DNA of 64,000 bases from Akkermansia massiliensis (GTDB lineage Bacteria > Verrucomicrobiota > Verrucomicrobiia > Verrucomicrobiales > Akkermansiaceae). Below, piece by piece: positions 35,636 to 44,722 of this stretch; positions within the stretch are counted from its first letter, which is position 1; each line of letters opens with the position of its first letter. The notes under the pieces were generated by a model that saw only the letters and a program-made list of their open reading frames with translations, had not been told where the DNA came from and made no database searches. The DNA lies in NCBI RefSeq assembly GCF_018847375.1, contig NZ_CP072036.1, forward strand, positions 682,001 to 746,000, given 5' to 3'. The translations under genes were made by a program, and so were the position numbers.

Positions 35636-36700
35636 CTACTTTTTCTCCGGCTGAGCGGGAGCCTGTGCCGGGGCTTGGGCAGGCGCCTGAGCAGGAGTCT
35701 GGGCCGGAGCAACGGCAGCGGGATGCTTGTAGGAAACCGCAAACCCGTCGTACTTGGCCGGCAGCTTCCTGTCCGGGAGCATCAGTTCATGCAGGCGGTA
35801 CAGCGCGGCCGCTTCCTTGACGTGCGCGGGACGGGCTTTCATCTGCAAGTCGGGAATCACGGTTTCAGGATTGTGTTTTCTAGCTTCCACGGCAGCCGTC
35901 ACGGCGGAATCCTCCAGGAACTTGGCCACATCCGGCATGTGCAGGTAGGAGTCCAGGGAACGCACCACGCAGGCGGAGGCCAGTTCTTCATCGGAACCGT
36001 GCAGCAGCACCAGGGCTTCCGCAAAGTAATCCAGAGCCTTATTCCAATCCTGGGCTACCATGGCGGCGGCCCCAAGAGCATACTTCATCCGCGCCTGCTG
36101 AAGGCGAGTGGCATTTTTCTTGGTGGCCAGGAAAGAGGCGGCACGGCTTTTCACGCCGTTCCAGTCCTTGTCCGGAATCAGGGCCATGATTTTGGCAACC
36201 TCCAGATCATCCTGGGCGGAGGGAGACAGATTGGAACCCCTTACGGGGAACTTGGCCAGCAGGCCTTTGACCCCGGCCCAGTCCATCATGCGCATGGCGC
36301 ACTCCAATTCATAGACGGCCGCCCGGGCGGACAGGCTGTCCTTGATGGAAAGCGTGGAGGCATATTTGTTCACCAGGGCGTGGAATTTGTTGCGGGCGTC
36401 CTGGTATTTCCGGTTTTCCATAGCCACCTTGGCGTCCACGAAATCATCCGTTTCAAAGATGTACAGCGTTTTGAAGGCGCTGGCCATCTGCTGGAGGACT
36501 TCCTGGGATTCCCTGCTTTCCACAAACTGGACCATGGGGCCGTTGGCGGAAAGAATGTAAATATCCGTCGGGCGGCCATTCTTGATGGCCGGAGCGGCAG
36601 CCCTGGCGCGCAGGCGCTGGGGATTCTGGGCATTCTGAGCCATAGCCGGAACCAGGGTGGACAAGCCGGCCAATACCATTATTACTGAAAGTGCTTTCAT
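35636..36700 (-). CDS. Secreted TPR-like protein with PAQA-rich tail
   Basis: A 354-residue exported helical protein. Signal peptide MKALSVIMVLAGLSTLVPAMA is followed by an unrecognised region. Then come helical repeats of TPR type (VAMENRKYQDARNKFHALVNKYAS; AAAMVAQDWNKALDYFAEALVLL). It ends in a low-complexity PAQAPAQ repeat that may span the periplasm or peptidoglycan. It lies 26 bases downstream of the 1077-residue TPR gene and shares its terminator. With the ExbB/ExbD cluster upstream, it may belong to an envelope complex. The function is inferred only. Confidence 0.7.
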   Translation of the reverse strand: MKALSVIMVLAGLSTLVPAMAQNAQNPQRLRARAAAPAIKNGRPTDIYILSANGPMVQFVESRESQEVLQQMASAFKTLYIFETDDFVDAKVAMENRKYQDARNKFHALVNKYASTLSIKDSLSARAAVYELECAMRMMDWAGVKGLLAKFPVRGSNLSPSAQDDLEVAKIMALIPDKDWNGVKSRAASFLATKKNATRLQQARMKYALGAAAMVAQDWNKALDYFAEALVLLHGSDEELASACVVRSLDSYLHMPDVAKFLEDSAVTAAVEARKHNPETVIPDLQMKARPAHVKEAAALYRLHELMLPDRKLPAKYDGFAVSYKHPAAVAPAQTPAQAPAQAPAQAPAQPEKK

Positions 36701-36726
36701 ATTGTTGATTGCTAAACCTTTTGTTG

Positions 36727-39700
36727 TTACTTCTGGCCCTTGGCGGCGCGTATGGCGGCTTCATAGGCGGCGATGTCCGCCCGTTCCTGGCTGACGGCGG
36801 GATCGGAGCCGAACTTGGCCGTCTTATCCTTCACCTCGTTGACCAGGGCACTGTCTTCTGCCGTCATCTTCTTGCGGTTGGCGGGAGTATCCAGCAGTTG
36901 CACATACTGGCTGCCGGCCTTCCAGGCGATATACCTGTCGGACGGCTGCTTGCCCGCCCCCTGGGACATCGTGTTCCTCTTCCACAGCGTATCCATCTGT
37001 GCAAGCACGGCGGGAGCGGACCACTTCACGAGGCCCTTGTACGTGCCCGTGATGTTCATGAAGTTGATCAGGGCCTTGTCCAGCTCGTTCTGCTTCAGGT
37101 AGGCTTCACCTTGCAGGTAGAGGACTTCCGGCAGATTCTTCTTGTAGGACTTGTTCTCGCGGTACTTGTCGGCGGCGGCAATGACGGACGGCCAGTCCTG
37201 GCGGGCGGAGGTGAACTTGACCAGGTTGTACTGGGCGTCTTCCATGGCCTTGCGGTCCGGGTTGGCGCTGGATTCCTCCTTGCTGAGTTCATCCTTCATC
37301 ATCTTGATGGCGGTTTCCACCTTGGCGTTATCTTTGCTGCGGCCCAGAGCAACGGCCTTCCCGAAGACCGCATTCTTGCGGTATTTGGACATGCCGTTGA
37401 TGCGGGCCTTCTTGCGCACCGGATCAGGTTCCGACGGGTCCAGGATTTCATCAAAGTAGGCGATGCTTTCTTCCGGCTGGGACGTATTGGCCAGGTGGAC
37501 ACCCAGCTTCACGAGCGTGTACGGAGGCAGGTCGGAAGGTTTGAAGTCCCGCTTCAGCTCCACGAAGAGCTGCTTGACCAGACCTTCCAGAGCGGCCTTC
37601 TCGGCACGCTGTTCGTCCGTTTCCGTGGGAGCCTTTTCATACCGTTCCTGCGTCTGGGCAATGACGGCCATGCGGAGCATGGCGCTCAGCGTCTTGTCCT
37701 TGTCATTGTCCACGCCTGGGAACCGGTAGAAGTGGTTGCGCATGGCGTTGGCGTCCAGATTGCGGCCCAGCGCCTGATTGCCGGCCATGTACGTCTTGGT
37801 GTAGGAGTTGACGGCTTCCTCCAGAAGAACGGTCATCTTGGGATCGTCCTTCTTGCCTTCCCTCACAATGACTTCCTGCATCTTGACGGACGCGGGGTCA
37901 AACATCTCCTTGTCGTCCTTGAAGAAGTCCATGGCGGCGGCAGCCAGCTGGAGGCTGTAGCGGCTGCCGGGCTGGTCGCTGTTCTTCCAGTACTCGTCAT
38001 ACCACTTCTTGACTTCGTCCCGTCGCGCCGTCCTGGCCGCTTCCACGGCTTCCTTCGGTTCTACGGGGAGAGGTTTCTTGGTGGCATTGATGAGCAGGTT
38101 GTACACGGCTTCCGCGGCGGGGCGCTTGTCGCCCAGCTTTTTGGCGGATTCCAGAGCGGCCAGGAAATAGCCTTCCGCTTCCTGTTCATGCTCCTTGCTG
38201 CCGGCATACAGGTTCGCCAGCAGGTTGTTGGCATACGGGAACAGGCGGTGCTCCTTGAAGTTGTCCACGATTTCCTTCGCATCCTTCGTGGCAAGCTCCT
38301 CGTCTCCGGGGTTCTTGCGGTTCAGGTAGTTGAAGGCACGGTCATAAAGCACGGCGGCCATATTGGCGTCATTCTTGTCCGGGAAACGGGCAATGTAATT
38401 GGTGAAGGCCTGGATGGCTTCATCCGTATTGCCCAGGTTCGTGTAGGTTTCACCCAGCAGGTACATGGCCGTTTTCAGGTAGGTGCTGTCACGGTATTCC
38501 TTCACGAAGCGTTCCAGCACCGGCACCGCTTCCTTGTAGCGGGCGGCGTCCGCAGCCCCCAGGTTGAACAGGGAGGCGCCTTTGCAGTACAGGGCCAATT
38601 CATAGAACTTGTGAGTGGGGTCGTCCTTGTGCAGCTCCATGACCTTGTCCGCCTGCTGGACGCAGAGATCGAATTTCTTGTCCTTCAGCAGTCCTTCCAG
38701 GGACAGGGTGTTCAGCATGGGGGCATACTTGGAATTCGGGAATTCCTTCAGGTGCTGCGCCACAAGCTCGCCGCCCTTGTCCGCTTCTCCCAACTGCCAG
38801 GTAGTCATGGCCAGGTAATAGAGGTTGTCCTCCCTGCCCGGGGCGTCCGGATAGGATTCATTGATAAGCTGGTAAGCGGCGCGGGCGACCCGCTGGGAAC
38901 CATGCACCAGGGCCTGGTTGCCCATGAAACTGAACGTGAAGGCGTCCATGACCTTCCCTTCCTCCTTCATCTTGTTGAACTGGTCAATCAGGGCGGTCAC
39001 CTTCGTCCTGTCCAGCGTATGGGAGAGGTCCGTCACGCCGGGCACGGCGCCGTTGGCGCGTCCCAGGCGGTCCAGGGAATGGTTGGCGTCCGCCAGCACT
39101 CCGGCCTGGTCGGGCAGGAGGCCCATCAGCACCATTGCCAGGGAGGCGTAGTCTTCAGACTCCTTCTGCTTTCCTTCCTGGAGAAGGGCGCGGGATTTTT
39201 CCAGCACTTCCGCAATGTAGCTCACCAGCCGGGGAGCGTACAGCGCCACGCGGGTGGGGCTGATGTTCATCACGGAAGGATGGGCTTCCACAAATTTTAC
39301 CGTTTCCTGGCATTTGCCGGTCTTGATGGCGGCATCCACCATCGCCAGGAAGCCGTTGGTGATGACGGCATCCGTAATGCGGCGCCCCTTGTAGCGGGAG
39401 GTGACGCAGGAGGTAAGGTTTTCCAGCCCTTTCTCAAAGGCGGGCGGATCCATCTTGAAATAACACTGGGCCAGCAGTCCCTGCACTTCACCGGCATTGA
39501 CATTCCGGGCTACAGGGTCGCTGCGGTATTCCTTCAGGAATTTCTCCAGCAGCTCCGCGCCCTTGGCAAAATCCCCAAGGCGGCAATAGTTTTCCCCCTC
39601 GCGGAACAGGGCCATTTTCACGAGCTGGTTCTTGGCGCTCGGGAACTTGGTGTAACACGCCTTGAACGCTTCCACAGCTTCCTTGTATTGCTTCAATTGG

Positions 39701-39960
39701 GCCAGGCAGACGCCCTTCTGGTAATAGAACCAGCCGAAGCCGTCATCCAGCCCCAGCGTCTTGATACGGGGTTCATAAACGCGGATGCAGCGGTCCACGG
39801 CATCCAGGGCTTCCTGCCACTTGCCTTCCTTCATGGCGGTCAGGGCCGTGCGCTGGTAATCGCGCGGGCCATGCTGGGCACTGGACGGGAGCGCCGCCCC
39901 AATGCTCACCACGGAAACCAGGCCTGCAGCCAGTGCAGTAGTATAGTTTGATTTGATCAT
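36727..39960 (-). CDS. Very large secreted TPR-repeat protein
   Basis: A 1077-residue exported protein made almost wholly of TPR-like helical pairs. Examples are ALTAMKEGKWQEALDAVDRCIRVYEP, FYYQKGVCLAQLKQYKEAVEAFKACYTKFP and LLGETYTNLGNTDEAIQAFTNYIARFP. The signal peptide (MIKSNYTTALAAGLVSVVSIGAALPSSA) supports the start at 39960. The repeats resemble BamD/YbgF/CpoB-type envelope TPRs but are far longer. A TTGCAC-17-TATTAT promoter lies just upstream and a terminator closes the exb cluster before it, so it is transcribed separately but probably functionally linked to ExbBD. Confidence 0.8.
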   Translation of the reverse strand: MIKSNYTTALAAGLVSVVSIGAALPSSAQHGPRDYQRTALTAMKEGKWQEALDAVDRCIRVYEPRIKTLGLDDGFGWFYYQKGVCLAQLKQYKEAVEAFKACYTKFPSAKNQLVKMALFREGENYCRLGDFAKGAELLEKFLKEYRSDPVARNVNAGEVQGLLAQCYFKMDPPAFEKGLENLTSCVTSRYKGRRITDAVITNGFLAMVDAAIKTGKCQETVKFVEAHPSVMNISPTRVALYAPRLVSYIAEVLEKSRALLQEGKQKESEDYASLAMVLMGLLPDQAGVLADANHSLDRLGRANGAVPGVTDLSHTLDRTKVTALIDQFNKMKEEGKVMDAFTFSFMGNQALVHGSQRVARAAYQLINESYPDAPGREDNLYYLAMTTWQLGEADKGGELVAQHLKEFPNSKYAPMLNTLSLEGLLKDKKFDLCVQQADKVMELHKDDPTHKFYELALYCKGASLFNLGAADAARYKEAVPVLERFVKEYRDSTYLKTAMYLLGETYTNLGNTDEAIQAFTNYIARFPDKNDANMAAVLYDRAFNYLNRKNPGDEELATKDAKEIVDNFKEHRLFPYANNLLANLYAGSKEHEQEAEGYFLAALESAKKLGDKRPAAEAVYNLLINATKKPLPVEPKEAVEAARTARRDEVKKWYDEYWKNSDQPGSRYSLQLAAAAMDFFKDDKEMFDPASVKMQEVIVREGKKDDPKMTVLLEEAVNSYTKTYMAGNQALGRNLDANAMRNHFYRFPGVDNDKDKTLSAMLRMAVIAQTQERYEKAPTETDEQRAEKAALEGLVKQLFVELKRDFKPSDLPPYTLVKLGVHLANTSQPEESIAYFDEILDPSEPDPVRKKARINGMSKYRKNAVFGKAVALGRSKDNAKVETAIKMMKDELSKEESSANPDRKAMEDAQYNLVKFTSARQDWPSVIAAADKYRENKSYKKNLPEVLYLQGEAYLKQNELDKALINFMNITGTYKGLVKWSAPAVLAQMDTLWKRNTMSQGAGKQPSDRYIAWKAGSQYVQLLDTPANRKKMTAEDSALVNEVKDKTAKFGSDPAVSQERADIAAYEAAIRAAKGQK

Positions 39961-39988
39961 GTGTTTAAAATTCGTTGAAACAGAAGAG

Positions 39989-40017
39989 ATAATAGAATAG
40001 GTACAATATCTGTGCAA
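39989..40017 (-). promoter_or_regulatory. Promoter of the TPR gene pair
   Basis: TTGCAC (40012-40017), a 17-base spacer and TATTAT (39989-39994) on the minus strand, giving a leader of about 22 bases. Confidence 0.65.
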
Positions 40018-40202
40018 ATGCACGGAATGCACCTATCTGTAATGGATTGCGTCATTCTAACAGGATGCTGCAAACTCTAAAGCAGAAAGTTCTGTATTTT
40101 TAGTCATCCTTGCAAGAAAGTTCTTCCTGCTCGCGTTCCCTTAAGGGAGGATTGGGTTTGGAACCAAAAAGGCCTTTTTATCTCTGAGAATCCTGCTCTT
40201 TC

Positions 40203-40230
40203 AAAAAAAGATCCGGCATTCCGAGCCGGA
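40203..40230 (-). terminator. Terminator after the exb cluster
   Basis: On the minus strand TCCGGC/GCCGGA with a 7-base loop is followed by C and seven T residues, 38 bases beyond the end of the exbD pseudogene. Confidence 0.75.
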
Positions 40231-40267
40231 GCAAATTCCGGCCATTAACGAAATGAACGCCCCTCTC

Positions 40268-41085
40268 TCAACTATCCTTGAAAGTTTTCAGGACCACTGA
40301 GTCCATCCCGGCTCTCATCAAAACATCCATGACAGCTGCGGCGCGCTGATTGGGAACATCTCCAGCCACCATTAACTGAACCACTACCCTGCCTCCCTCC
40401 CCGCGCTCCGCTTTTTGTTTTTCAGCCACTCGACGATAACCCCCAGGCTCCCTTTCTCCTCCACCAGAGGATAAAAAAGGCCATTCCCGTTACCGTAAAA
40501 GAGAGCATGCGGAAGAAGAAAAATGGAAGCGGACGGCATTGATGAAACCGTCCCGCTCTGCGGCCTTTCAGGAATGCCTGGAACTGCTGCAACAGGAGGT
40601 CCGGAAAAACGAACCCTCTTCACATTGCATTCTGCGGCAACCTGTATAACTTCGCGGGAATCCGTGAAGAGAGCCTTCCGGTCACCGCGCAGATAGAGGA
40701 AAGGCTCCTTACAGCCCTTTGCCCTCAGCTGTTCTGCCTGCTTCTTGATATGTTTCTTTAGTTCTTCCGGGGAATGGAGAGGCTCATGGGAGCCGGATCC
40801 CCAGCGGATACTGGAATCAATACCTTCCGGACGCCTGTCCTCCTTTTTGCCATACACATTGATCACGATGTTGCCGAAGGATGACCTGATTTCTCCGGAA
40901 TGTTCATCTTCCCGCATCTGAAGGCCTTCCTCTCCCCGCCGCGCACTACATCCTGCCGTCTCGGAAACCGGGATGCTGCGGCAGGCGCCCGATTCCTGAG
41001 ACGCCTTCAACGGTAATGCCTGAACGGCGTTCGAGAAGACGATCAGGATTGCCCCCCACCGGGCTGCATGATTTGACCGGACCAT
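40268..41085 (-). pseudogene. Decayed fused duplicate of exbD1-exbD2
   Basis: The open frame from 41085 to 40384 (233 codons) contains a close copy of the periplasmic part of the neighbouring ExbD1: VINVYGKKEDRRPEGIDSS, HSPEELKKHIKK and LYLRGDRKALFTDSREVIQVAAEC. It then runs into text like ExbD2 (FYGNGNGL, SLGVIVEWLKNKK). After a frameshift near 40420, another frame reads VVVQLMVAGDVPNQRAAAVMDVLMRAG and ends KTFKDS with a stop at 40268, matching the ExbD2 C-terminus (VVQLWVEGDVPHQRVIDVMNALTEAG...LTDLKDD). The membrane anchors of both parts are missing. A new secreted protein from 41085 to 40384 remains possible. Confidence 0.78.
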
Positions 41086-41164
41086 AAGAAAAAAAGACAG
41101 CGGGCCACTTCCACACTCTTGCAGGGAAGCCGAACATCAATAACACGGTCCATCCGTGAATGGC

Positions 41165-41623
41165 TTAGTCGTCCTTGAGGTCGGTCAGGGCCACCGTGGT
41201 AATTCCTGCTTCCGTCAAAGCGTTCATGACGTCAATGACGCGCTGGTGGGGAACATCGCCCTCCACCCACAACTGAACTACCGGCTTGGTGCCTACGGCG
41301 CTGGCTTCCTGTTTCTTGGCTTCCAGCTGCTGCACGAGGGTCGCCAGGTTATGGTTGTTCATGTCATTGTCAATCATCAGGCTGTTGTCCTTGCCCCAGT
41401 AAATGGTGCCGTCCTTGATGATGCGGATCAGCGCCGGTTCAATCTGGGAGGCGGTATCGCTCACGGATTGTCCCGGCATGGACATGTCCAGCTTGCGTTC
41501 CTGAATCAGGGAGGTCGCCACAAGGAAGTAAATCAACAGAAGGAAGCACACGTCGATAAGGGAGGAAATATCCAGCTTGGGATCTTCATCCTCAACCATC
41601 TCCAATTTTTTATGTCTTGCCAT
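41165..41623 (-). CDS. ExbD/TolR-type biopolymer transport protein, second copy
   Basis: A 152-residue inner-membrane protein with one N-terminal helix holding the proton-path aspartate (LDISSLIDVCFLLLIYFLVATSLI, about 17-40) and a periplasmic domain ending VEGDVPHQRVIDVMNALTEAGITTVALTD. ExbD and TolR transmit proton-motive force from ExbB/TolQ to a TonB or TolA partner. No tonB is in view. The start at 41623 (MARHKKLEM) lies 11 bases after the exbD1 stop, so the two ExbD proteins are co-translated and may form a mixed dimer. Confidence 0.9.
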   Translation of the reverse strand: MARHKKLEMVEDEDPKLDISSLIDVCFLLLIYFLVATSLIQERKLDMSMPGQSVSDTASQIEPALIRIIKDGTIYWGKDNSLMIDNDMNNHNLATLVQQLEAKKQEASAVGTKPVVQLWVEGDVPHQRVIDVMNALTEAGITTVALTDLKDD

Positions 41624-41634
41624 AGCGCGTAATG

Positions 41635-42141
41635 TTATTCGTCCTTGTTTGCAGCAGAGGAATTTTTGGCAGGCAATACGGCAAAGATCACCTTGACCAC
41701 GCCACATTCCGCAGCCACGCGAATCACTTCCCGCGAGCCCTTGAACAGGGCCTTCTGGTCGCCGCGCAGATACAGGCGGGTTTCAAAGTCCTGCTTGTCC
41801 TTGAAGCGTTCCGCAAGGTTTTTGATATATTCCTTCAGTTCATCCGGAGAGTTGAGCGGCGCACTGACATCGGAAGCCCAGCGAACGTTGGGATCCATGC
41901 CGGCGGGACGCTTTCCATCCCCTTCACCGTACACATTCACCACGATGCAGCCGTTGGCGGATTTCACTTCACCGGAACTGCTGGCCGTGGGCATTTGAAT
42001 GTTCTTATCCTTTTTAACGGTAATGGCCGTAGCGTTCACCACGAAGAAGATCAACAGGAGGAAAACCATGTCGATCATGGGGGACATATCCATTTCCCCG
42101 CTCTCTTCGTCGGCCGCTACATTGGCTTTTTTCTTACCCAT
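41635..42141 (-). CDS. exbD: ExbD/TolR-type biopolymer transport protein, first copy
   Basis: A 168-residue inner-membrane protein. A charged cytoplasmic start (MGKKKANVAADEESGEMD) is followed by the helix MSPMIDMVFLLLIFFVVNATA (about 19-39) with the essential Asp. The periplasmic domain includes CIVVNVYGEG and LYLRGDQKALFKGSREVIRVAAECGV. It acts with ExbB as a proton-driven motor for outer-membrane transport. It lies between exbB and a second exbD, and its periplasmic part is duplicated in the pseudogene downstream. Confidence 0.92.
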   Translation of the reverse strand: MGKKKANVAADEESGEMDMSPMIDMVFLLLIFFVVNATAITVKKDKNIQMPTASSSGEVKSANGCIVVNVYGEGDGKRPAGMDPNVRWASDVSAPLNSPDELKEYIKNLAERFKDKQDFETRLYLRGDQKALFKGSREVIRVAAECGVVKVIFAVLPAKNSSAANKDE

Positions 42142-42219
42142 AAGCTACATTTGGTTGAGATTCTCCGGCCCGGCTCCGCCTGGGCGGAAACTTCCGGACC
42201 GGACCGTCTTTCCCGGCGA

Positions 42220-43011
42220 TCAGGCCAGGCCTTCGGGAATGCGGGCAAGCTGGGCTTCGGCGTTCACCACGTTGATGGAGGTGTTCACCATTTCCTGCAC
42301 GGTGCCTACGCATTCGGCAATATGGGCGTTGGCGATGCCCTTCTGGAAGAAGAAGAACGGCGTGGCGATAATGGCGTTGATCAAGCCCCAGAAGGTCGTC
42401 AGAAGAGCCACGGAGATGTCACCGGCAAGCTGGGTGGGGTCTGCCTGTCCGGCGCTTGACAGCGTGCCGAACGCGCCCACCATCCCCTGCACCGTACCGA
42501 AGAGGCCGAGCATGGGGGAAATCTGCGCGCAAAGGGCCAGCATGTTAATCCATTTGAATACGGAACGGCTTTCATTGGCCGTAAAGTCGGCTACGGCGTC
42601 TTCAATGGCGTCCTTGCCAAGGTCTTCCGGACGGGTGGCGTCCACATTCGGCAGGGCATACGCAACCAGGCGGCCCAGATAGGTAGGGCTGCCGGCTGCC
42701 ACTTCAATGGCGGAGCGGATGCGGCATTCGGCCATCAGCTGCAACAGGGTGACCTTGAGGTCTTCCGGACAGAATTTTTCCTTTTTCAGAGCCACCATGT
42801 TGTAGATTACCAGGAAAACGATGAAGGCTTCCACCAGCATAATCGGGATCATGGTCCAACCACCGGCGATGATCCATTTGTCAAGCATGGTCTGTTCCTG
42901 CGGAACAGCGGCTTCGGCAGCTTCCTGAGCAAAGGCGGATGTAGAAAACGCGGCCATCAGGACGGAAGCAAATGCGGCGAAACGGAAACCCAGTCTAAAA
43001 AGGTTCTTCAT
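42220..43011 (-). CDS. exbB: ExbB/TolQ/MotA family proton channel
   Basis: A 263-residue inner-membrane protein. An N-terminal signal-like segment ends AFSTSAFAQEA, and a first helix follows at about 48-73 (IIAGGWTMIPIMLVEAFIVFLVIYNM). The conserved pair of helices later has LCAQISPMLGLFGTVQGMVGAF and VALLTTFWGLINAIIATPFFFF, the MotA/TolQ/ExbB signature. It forms the stator pentamer around ExbD. It is the first gene of exbB-exbD1-exbD2 (- strand). Confidence 0.94.
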   Translation of the reverse strand: MKNLFRLGFRFAAFASVLMAAFSTSAFAQEAAEAAVPQEQTMLDKWIIAGGWTMIPIMLVEAFIVFLVIYNMVALKKEKFCPEDLKVTLLQLMAECRIRSAIEVAAGSPTYLGRLVAYALPNVDATRPEDLGKDAIEDAVADFTANESRSVFKWINMLALCAQISPMLGLFGTVQGMVGAFGTLSSAGQADPTQLAGDISVALLTTFWGLINAIIATPFFFFQKGIANAHIAECVGTVQEMVNTSINVVNAEAQLARIPEGLA

Positions 43012-43104
43012 AATTTAAGTTATATGGTTGTTCGAAAAGATACTGGTGTATTAAAGCATGCAAATTCAGACTTGCAAGCATTCATTTCGGGCCCTGGCAA
43101 AAAT

Positions 43105-43743
43105 TCAGACACCCGCGGAACCGTCTTCCCGGGCCAGCCGGCTGCAGATCGGACAGCGCCCTCCGCAACCCCGCGCAGAGCAGTATTCACGCCCGTACAA
43201 GACGATGCGCAGATGAAGATCCCCCCATGAATTTTCAGGGAAAAGGCTTTTCAAGTCACGTTCCACGGCTTCCACCGTTTTCCCCTTGCTCAGCCCCCAC
43301 AACCGGGAAAGGCGGAAAATGTGCGTATCCACCGGAAAGGCAGGAACGCCGAAGGCCTGAGTCATGACGACGGAGGCCGTTTTATGCCCTACCCCAGGAA
43401 GGGATTCCAGGGCCGCAAAGTCGCAGGGAACCTGCCCCTGGTATTTTTCCACCAGGATGCGGCTGAGGTTCACGATGGCGGACGCCTTCCTTTCCGAGAG
43501 GCCGCAGGGCCGCACGATTTCCCGGACCGCTTCCACATCCTGCCGGGCCATTTCCTCCGGAGTGGAAGCCAGGGCGAACAGGGCCGGGGTCACCAGGTTT
43601 ACGCGCTTGTCCGTGCACTGGGCGGACAGAAGAACCGCCACCAGCAGGGTGTAGGCGTCGCGGTGCGCCAGGGGAATGGGAGGGTTCCCATACAGGGACA
43701 TGAGTTCCTCCCGGACAATGGAAGCCCGTTTTTTCGTATCCAT
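43105..43743 (-). CDS. nth: Endonuclease III
   Basis: Bifunctional DNA glycosylase/AP lyase removing oxidised pyrimidines. The 212-residue protein has the helix-hairpin-helix LPGVGHKTASVV with catalytic Lys121 and Asp139 in FPVDTHIFRLS. At the C-terminus, where a [4Fe-4S] cluster is expected as C-x6-C-x2-C-x5-C, this protein has Cys188, 193, 197 and 200 (YCSARGCGGRCPIC) and no later cysteine. It is a single gene with its own start. No Shine-Dalgarno is seen. Confidence 0.92.
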   Translation of the reverse strand: MDTKKRASIVREELMSLYGNPPIPLAHRDAYTLLVAVLLSAQCTDKRVNLVTPALFALASTPEEMARQDVEAVREIVRPCGLSERKASAIVNLSRILVEKYQGQVPCDFAALESLPGVGHKTASVVMTQAFGVPAFPVDTHIFRLSRLWGLSKGKTVEAVERDLKSLFPENSWGDLHLRIVLYGREYCSARGCGGRCPICSRLAREDGSAGV

Positions 43744-43780
43744 GCCGCCAGATTACCATCCTGCACGCACGCCGGAAAAT

Positions 43781-43813
43781 AAAAAAGCGCCGCCATGTGA
43801 TGAATGGCGGCGC
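43781..43813 (-). terminator. Terminator of the 3D-domain gene
   Basis: GCGCCGCCAT/ATGGCGGCGC is a perfect 10-bp stem with loop TCATCAC, followed on the minus strand by TTTTTT, 27 bases beyond the stop. Confidence 0.93.
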
Positions 43814-43839
43814 CCGGGTTAAAGGGTTCAGGAATCCGG

Positions 43840-44511
43840 TCAGTCAGCCTTGGCGTAAAGCCCCTTGGACACGCGGTGCTGCAGGGCCGCATACATGGCG
43901 CGGCAGTGCCTGTAGCCGCGGCGGCTGCCGAGCACTTCCAGACTGTTGGCGGGGTCTCCCCAGCGGACGATGGTCAGTTCCACATAGCGGCGGCCCCATT
44001 CCTTCATCAGCTTCTTGTTAGGCTGGTAAATGTCAATGGTTCCGGTCCCGACCAGGGCGCTCCCGTAATCGTCAACGACGTAGAGATAGGGCTGCCCCTT
44101 GATGCGGAAGGTTGTTCCCAGAGGGTAAACGGACCAGTCCGCAGCGGCGCTGCGCACGGAAGAAGTGTATTTCAGCGTCGTGCCAACGGCATTCCGGGGT
44201 CCGTAGGCCAGATGGTCACGTTCGGAATGAGTATAAGCCGTGGTGCGTACTACACGAGTGCGCTGGGCGGGGTGGTAAAACGGCATCTTGTGTTTGTCGC
44301 GCCCCAGTTTGGGGAGCTTGGAAGAAGGCACTGCCGAACGGCTCGGCGCCAGGGGCTGAACAAATCCCTGGGCATTTTCACCTACACGGGCCAAAACAAG
44401 GGCGTCACTACTGGATTTCCCCATGCCGGTTACAGCTCCGTTTGTCGAGCAGCTGCTGACAAACATGGCCGCGACGGCACAAGACAGGGTGGCAATTATT
44501 CTTAAATTCAT
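43840..44511 (-). CDS. 3D-domain lipoprotein (cell-wall lytic-like)
   Basis: A 223-residue predicted lipoprotein. The signal MNLRIIATLSCAVAAMFVSSCS ends at a lipobox-type cysteine (residue 21). Residues about 85-165 form a 3D (Asp-Asp-Asp) domain of the double-psi barrel type: TTAYTHSERDH, VGTTLKY, YPLGTTFRI, YVVDDYGSALVGTGTIDIY. These domains occur in MltA lytic transglycosylases and resuscitation factors, so it may act on peptidoglycan. No MltA N-terminal domain is present. It is transcribed alone with a strong terminator. Confidence 0.85.
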   Translation of the reverse strand: MNLRIIATLSCAVAAMFVSSCSTNGAVTGMGKSSSDALVLARVGENAQGFVQPLAPSRSAVPSSKLPKLGRDKHKMPFYHPAQRTRVVRTTAYTHSERDHLAYGPRNAVGTTLKYTSSVRSAAADWSVYPLGTTFRIKGQPYLYVVDDYGSALVGTGTIDIYQPNKKLMKEWGRRYVELTIVRWGDPANSLEVLGSRRGYRHCRAMYAALQHRVSKGLYAKAD

Positions 44512-44722
44512 GCGGTATGAGGTTAGGCGCCATACACATGGCAGTCACTCCGGCAGAACCTTCAGGCCATGTGCGGAAGCCGAAAAATCGGCAACGGCGG
44601 CTCTTGGGTACGAAATAATTTCTGCCTTGGCAATCCTTTTTTTTCACCGACCCCCTTCCAAACAAGGAAAACCTATTAATATAAAACGCTAAAAATAAGC
44701 AATATATAAAACATGCCGCATT

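Larger units (their letters stand above)
39961..40267. other. Intergenic region with promoter and terminator
   Basis: About 300 AT-richer bases holding the TPR-gene promoter (39989-40017) and the terminator of the exb cluster (40203-40230). I see no gene. Confidence 0.6.

Noticed and set aside
35640..35720. PAQAPAQ codon repeats as a possible tandem repeat or CRISPR-like array
   Set aside because: They are in-frame low-complexity codons at the end of the TPR-like protein, with no spacers or palindromic repeat.
36709..39951. A 1080-codon open frame antisense to the giant TPR gene
   Set aside because: The TPR protein has a signal peptide and regular repeats on the other strand. The antisense frame has only low-complexity mixed sequence.
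43049..43077. A TTGCAA-17-TTAATA promoter for exbB
   Set aside because: The -10 match is poor (2 of 6), so I did not list it as a feature.
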